In this document: piece by piece, positions 60,316-64,000 of the stretch | Layout: every line of letters starts with the position of its first letter | Numbering within the stretch: the stretch's first letter is position 1 | From: an uncultured Paracoccaceae bacterium | GTDB taxonomy: Bacteria > Pseudomonadota > Alphaproteobacteria > Rhodobacterales > Rhodobacteraceae | Assembly (NCBI GenBank): GCA_947497065.1 | Contig: CANMEQ010000001.1 | Span: 62,001-126,000 of the forward strand | DNA length: 64,000 nucleotides | Direction: 5' to 3' | The notes under the pieces: generated by a model | What the model was told of the DNA's origin: nothing | Seen by the model: the letters and a program-made list of their open reading frames with translations, nothing else | Database searches by the model: none | Made by a program: the position numbers and the translations under genes

Positions 60316-60402
60316 ACAGGTTTCATGTGCAGTTATCTTTCGTTCGCGGCTTGGCGTTTCACGTTCGTGATCTAAGTTGTTCGCCAACAAGAAGGGTGTG
60401 AC

Positions 60403-61815
60403 ATGAAACCTGTAATTTATTGGGTGCGGCGGGATTTTCGGCTGAGTGACAATGCGGCGCTGACGGCGGCCTGCGACAGTGGGCGGCCTGTGGTGCCTGT
60501 GTTCATTTGTGATGAGGTTGTGAAGGATCAGGGTGCGGCGCCACGGTACCGATTGGGTGAGGGGGTTGCTGTGTTTGCCGCTGCCCTGCGCGAAAAGGGC
60601 GTGCGCCTGATTTTGCGGCGCGGGCCTGCGTTGGAGGTTCTGCGAGAGCTGATCGACGAGACCGGCGCGGAGGCCGTGTATTGGAACCGCTTGTATGACC
60701 CGATTTCCAAGGCGCGGGACACGGATGTGAAGGCTGCGTTGAAGGAGGCGCAGGTGGAGGCCAAATCCTTTGCGGGTCATTTGTTGTTTGAGCCTTGGGC
60801 GGTGGAGACCAAGACCGGCGGGTTCTACAAGGTGTTTACGCCGATGTGGAAAATGGTGCGAAGCCGCGATGTTGCAGACCCTTTGACGGCGCCCTCAAAG
60901 ATTGCTGGGCCGGAGGATTGGCCGGCGAGCGATGATCTGGCGGACTGGGGTTTGGGCGACGACATGCGGCGCGGGCGCGAAGTTTTGGCGGCGCATATCT
61001 GTGTTGGCGAAGAGGCAGCACGAGGGCGATTGGGCGCGTTTTTAGCCTCGAAGGTGGAGCGGTATGACACCAATCGTGATCTGCCCAGTGTTGATGGTAC
61101 ATCGCGGTTGTCGGAAAATCTGACCTATGGGGAAATCAGCCCTGCGACCTGCTGGCATGCGGGGTGGCGCGCCATTCATGATGGTAAGAAGGGGGCTGAG
61201 ACATTTTGCAAGGAATTGGTTTGGCGCGAGTTTGCCTATCATTTGGCCCATCACACGCCGCGCATTACGACGGGCAATTGGAAAGAGGGCTGGGATGCCT
61301 TTCCGTGGAACGAGGATGAGGAACATCCCCATGTGATCGCGTGGAAACAGGGGCGTACTGGTATTCCCTTTGTCGACGCCGCGATGCGCGAGATGTATGT
61401 GACGGGGACGATGCACAACCGCGGGCGGATGATTGTGGCGTCTTATTTGACGAAACATTTGATGTGCCACTGGAAGATCGGGTTGAAGTGGTTTGAAGCC
61501 TGTTTGACCGACTGGGATCCGGCGAGCAATGCAATGGGATGGCAATGGTCTGCGGGGTCTGGGCCTGATGCGACACCGTATTTTCGGGTGTTCAACCCTG
61601 TGACCCAGCTGGATAAGTTTGACCGTGGTGGCAATTATTCGAAACGGTGGATTGCGGAAGGGTATGGCGAGCCGTCGGATACCGCGTTGTCGTATTTTGA
61701 TGCGGTGCCAAAACGGTGGGGGCTCTCGCCTGATGATGCCTATCCGGAGGCGATTGTGGACCCAAGTGCCGGGCGCAAGGCGGCGTTGGAGGCCTATGAA
61801 AACCGGTCTTTCTAG
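60403..61815 (+). CDS. phrB: Deoxyribodipyrimidine photolyase
   Basis: 470 residues. WVRRDFRLSDNAAL starts the antenna-binding domain and RMIVASYLTKHLMCHWKIGLKWFEACLTDWDPASNAMGWQW the FAD domain, with the three-tryptophan electron path. Class I CPD photolyase. In Rhodobacter sphaeroides phrA and cfaA are neighbours controlled by the RpoE-ChrR response; the same order is seen here, but I could not find a clear TGATCC-N18-TAAGA promoter upstream. Confidence 0.95.
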   Translation: MKPVIYWVRRDFRLSDNAALTAACDSGRPVVPVFICDEVVKDQGAAPRYRLGEGVAVFAAALREKGVRLILRRGPALEVLRELIDETGAEAVYWNRLYDPISKARDTDVKAALKEAQVEAKSFAGHLLFEPWAVETKTGGFYKVFTPMWKMVRSRDVADPLTAPSKIAGPEDWPASDDLADWGLGDDMRRGREVLAAHICVGEEAARGRLGAFLASKVERYDTNRDLPSVDGTSRLSENLTYGEISPATCWHAGWRAIHDGKKGAETFCKELVWREFAYHLAHHTPRITTGNWKEGWDAFPWNEDEEHPHVIAWKQGRTGIPFVDAAMREMYVTGTMHNRGRMIVASYLTKHLMCHWKIGLKWFEACLTDWDPASNAMGWQWSAGSGPDATPYFRVFNPVTQLDKFDRGGNYSKRWIAEGYGEPSDTALSYFDAVPKRWGLSPDDAYPEAIVDPSAGRKAALEAYENRSF

Positions 61816-61939
61816 CTGTTGGGGTGGGGCGATCAGATCGGGGATGACAGCAAATCGTGAAAACGTTACTCTCTTTGTCATCCGTTGAGGCGGTTACGGC
61901 GTATAAGAATAAAACCAAAACAACGACTTGGGAGAGACA

Positions 61940-63154
61940 ATGATCCACACCACGACTGACGGTCAGACCGGTTTGCCGCGCTATTTTGCGCGTGTTTTCG
62001 ACATGGTGAAATCTTTGCCACGGGGGCGGGTGGATTTCATTTTGCCAGACGGGCGGACCTTTCGCGCGGATATGGCCGAGCCGGGCTATGTGGCGGTTGT
62101 GGAGGTTCACAACGTTGATTTGTTCGCGCGGTTGGTGCGCGAGGGGGATCTGGGGTTTTCTGAAGCCTATATGGATGGCTGGTGGTCGACGCCGGATTTG
62201 ATGGCCTTTATGGATCTGGTCAGCGATGAGGCGGATGATGTTTACGACGGATTTCCGGGGCAAGCTTTGGTGCGGGCCTATGAGAAAATGCGGTTTTGGA
62301 TGCAGAGCAATTCAAAGCGGCAGGCGCGCAAAAACATCAGTTATCACTACGATTTGGGCAATGATTTTTACGGTCTGTGGCTCGATAAATCGATGACATA
62401 TTCGTCGGCCAAATATGAGACGGGCCAAGAGGATTTGGAAAAGGCGCAGCAGCAAAAATATGCGTCGATGGTTGATGAGATGGGCGTGAAAGCGGGCGAT
62501 CATGTGCTGGAGATCGGCTGTGGTTGGGGCGGATTTGCGGAATATGCCGCAAAGGAACGTGGGCTGCGCGTGACGTGCCTGACGATCAGTGAAGAGCAGT
62601 TCAAGTATGCTGTGGACCGCATTGAAAAAGCAGGGCTTTCTGATTTGGTTGAGTTTAAATTGCAAGACTACCGCGACGAGACGGGCCAGTATGACGGGAT
62701 CGCAAGCATTGAGATGTTCGAGGCTGTGGGCGAGAAATACTGGCCGGTGTATTTTGAAACTGTGCGTGAGCGGCTCAAGCCCGGTGCGCGGGGCACGTTT
62801 CAGATCATTCTGGTGCAGGATGAGCGTTGGGAGGTCTACAAACGGGGCGTGGATTTCATTCAGAAATACATTTTCCCCGGTGGCATGTTGCCTGCGCCTG
62901 CGATTTTGCGAGAGCAGATCCGCAATGCTGGGCTGGAGGTGACGCAATCGGTGGAATTTGGGCAAAGCTACAGCGAAACGTTGCGCCGCTGGTATGAGAC
63001 CTTCAACGACAGATGGGACGAGATTGCCCAGATGGGATTTGATGACCGGTTCAAACGGATGTGGAATTTTTATCTGACATCTTGCGCGGGCGCGTTTCGC
63101 GGGGGTATTTGCGACGTGACACAAATTACGGTGACCCGCCCAAATCAGCCCTAA
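61940..63154 (+). CDS. cfa: Cyclopropane-fatty-acyl-phospholipid synthase
   Basis: 404 residues from ATG 61940 (GGAGAGAC before it). NISYHYDLGNDFYGLWLDKSMTYSSAKYE and LEIGCGWGGFAEYAA (SAM-binding) are typical of CfaA. Transfers a methylene from SAM to unsaturated acyl chains. Singlet oxygen or stress adaptation gene in the clade. Confidence 0.95.
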   Translation: MIHTTTDGQTGLPRYFARVFDMVKSLPRGRVDFILPDGRTFRADMAEPGYVAVVEVHNVDLFARLVREGDLGFSEAYMDGWWSTPDLMAFMDLVSDEADDVYDGFPGQALVRAYEKMRFWMQSNSKRQARKNISYHYDLGNDFYGLWLDKSMTYSSAKYETGQEDLEKAQQQKYASMVDEMGVKAGDHVLEIGCGWGGFAEYAAKERGLRVTCLTISEEQFKYAVDRIEKAGLSDLVEFKLQDYRDETGQYDGIASIEMFEAVGEKYWPVYFETVRERLKPGARGTFQIILVQDERWEVYKRGVDFIQKYIFPGGMLPAPAILREQIRNAGLEVTQSVEFGQSYSETLRRWYETFNDRWDEIAQMGFDDRFKRMWNFYLTSCAGAFRGGICDVTQITVTRPNQP

Positions 63155-63209
63155 AAAGGCCATAAGGCCATGGCACATGCGGCATCGAATGCATTGAGGA
63201 GCAAGAGCG

Positions 63210-63650
63210 ATGCCGACATTTGGACGATTGGTTGCGGCTGTATTTTACGGCGCATTGGCGTGGTACACGACGTTGTTGATTATTCCATTGTTTCCCGAAG
63301 AGACCAATTTGGGCTATTTTCAAGAGGTGAACACGGTGTTTGGCCTTGTCGCGGGGTGGAAAGTTGCCGGTCCGCGTGCGGGCACGGGCTATGTGGCGTC
63401 GTTGAGCTATGGGTTGACGGCGCTGATCGCGATGGTTGTCATGGCGTTGTTTTTTAATTCGTTTTTCGTGATGATCGAATTTTCCATGCGCGGTCGGTAC
63501 AAGGGCGCGGGTGAAGGTGTGACCCACGTGTTTGAATTGTTTGTGGAACATGGGATGTTGATGTCGACGCCCGAGGTGCTGGGCACTTTGTTGATTGGCG
63601 GCTTTGCCGGTGGTCTTGTGACGGAATTCTTTGGACGCAGGTATAGCTGA
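63210..63650 (+). CDS. trgA: TrgA-family membrane protein
   Basis: 146 residues with three to four helices. LVAAVFYGALAWYTTLLIIPLFPEE and NTVFGLVAGWKVAGPRAG are hallmarks of TrgA, linked to tellurite resistance in Rhodobacter. Coupled to trgB by TGATG. Confidence 0.88.
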   Translation: MPTFGRLVAAVFYGALAWYTTLLIIPLFPEETNLGYFQEVNTVFGLVAGWKVAGPRAGTGYVASLSYGLTALIAMVVMALFFNSFFVMIEFSMRGRYKGAGEGVTHVFELFVEHGMLMSTPEVLGTLLIGGFAGGLVTEFFGRRYS

Positions 63651-64000
63651 TGGATTTGTTTTTGTTCGGAACGCTGCTGCATCTGCCATTGCTGGAGCAG
63701 GTGAGCGGTGATGTGGATGTGGGGCAAAAGATCGCGCCTGCGACGCGGGCGGGATATCGTGTGAGCCGTGTTGAGGGGCATGTGTTCCCGATGATGCACC
63801 CATCGCCGGACAGCACAGCGCATGGCGTGATCGTCACGGGGCTTGATGCGCAGGCGTTGGCGCGATTGGATTATTATGAAAAGGCGTTTGGGTATGACCG
63901 TGTGGCGTTCACGGTTTTAGATGCCAATGAAGACCCGCGTGAGGTGACGGCCTATGTGCCTGAGGCGGGGCGGTGGTCGGCGGCGGAACCGTGGGATTTT
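63650..64000 (+). CDS. trgB: TrgB-like gamma-glutamylcyclotransferase/NUDIX protein, 5' part
   Basis: 117 residues, runs off the window. MDLFLFGTLLHLPLLEQVSG is the N-terminus of the gamma-glutamylcyclotransferase fold (F-x-Y-G-T-L). Stop of trgA overlaps its ATG. The NUDIX part would follow outside. Confidence 0.8.
   Translation, partial: MDLFLFGTLLHLPLLEQVSGDVDVGQKIAPATRAGYRVSRVEGHVFPMMHPSPDSTAHGVIVTGLDAQALARLDYYEKAFGYDRVAFTVLDANEDPREVTAYVPEAGRWSAAEPWDF

Noticed and set aside
60320-60402. RpoE/ChrR-type promoter before phrB
   Set aside because: Synteny with R. sphaeroides phrA-cfaA suggested it, but TGATCT at 60367 has no TAAGA at 18-bp spacing.
61876-61912. ECF-type promoter before cfa (TCATCC ... 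TAAGA)
   Set aside because: Spacer is 20 and not 18, and the -35 differs from TGATCC; too weak to list.
1-64000. CRISPR, insertion sequence, prophage or tRNA/rRNA
   Set aside because: No spaced identical repeats, transposase, integrase or tRNA-like cloverleaf other than tmRNA seen.

Overview
The window is chromosomal DNA of a marine alphaproteobacterium of the Rhodobacteraceae, most likely the Roseobacter group. The evidence is a dmdA-acuI pair for DMSP demethylation, an fds-type soluble formate dehydrogenase, heterotetrameric sarcosine oxidase, TrgA, an IF-3 of Rhodobacteraceae type, and a circularly permuted two-piece tmRNA gene. Genes are densely packed, with many ATGA or TAATG overlaps. 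I see no rRNA, tRNA, insertion sequence, prophage or CRISPR array.

Layout. 1-4.2 kb: end of nagA, then pqiABC (envelope lipid transport) with pqiA split into two genes. 4.3-11.7 kb: LysR regulator and the fds operon fdsG-fdsB-(unknown 156 aa)-fdsA-fdhD-fdsD; a matching inverted repeat lies upstream of both the regulator and fdsG. 11.8-14.9 kb: an overlapping trio (GNAT-like protein, nine-helix membrane protein, Acg-like nitroreductase). 14.9-19.4 kb: flavin reductase, aldo/keto reductase and flavin monooxygenase, divergent from GntR and a Gfo/Idh/MocA protein; this looks like a compact oxidative sulfoquinovose desulfonation locus. 19.4-25.7 kb: purU, a GAPDH paralogue, dusA, a TauE/SafE sulfite exporter, DUF1289, ruvX, ccmI. 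25.9-31.5 kb: sarcosine oxidase soxB-(small membrane protein)-soxD-soxA-soxG with an intrinsic terminator inside. 31.6-36.2 kb: three paralogous glycosyltransferases and a sulfotransferase, with a possible programmed frameshift. 36.4-44.3 kb: sodB, a Hint-domain protein, a LOG-family protein, a LysM protein, an XdhC-like protein, a molybdopterin-binding protein, infC (ATA start) and an Ala-rich low-complexity protein. 44.4-50.5 kb: assimilatory sulfate reduction (cysG, DUF2849, cysI, cysH, DUF934, fpr) divergent from an Lrp-type regulator. 50.5-55.3 kb: DUF1194, a membrane protein, ssrA on the minus strand, TadE- and TadG-like proteins, and a DUF4345-like protein. 55.4-60.3 kb: a FadR-type regulator with a 26-bp perfect palindrome, divergent from DUF2182-DUF1326-DinB-dmdA-acuI. 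60.4-64 kb: photolyase, cfa, trgA and the start of trgB.

Two themes tie the genes together. One-carbon flow: DmdA and sarcosine oxidase load methyl and methylene groups on tetrahydrofolate, PurU releases formate from 10-formyl-THF, and Fds oxidises formate to CO2 with NADH gain. Organosulfur and sulfite: DMSP demethylation, the putative sulfoquinovose locus, a sulfite exporter, and a sulfite reductase operon with its siroheme synthase and ferredoxin reductase.
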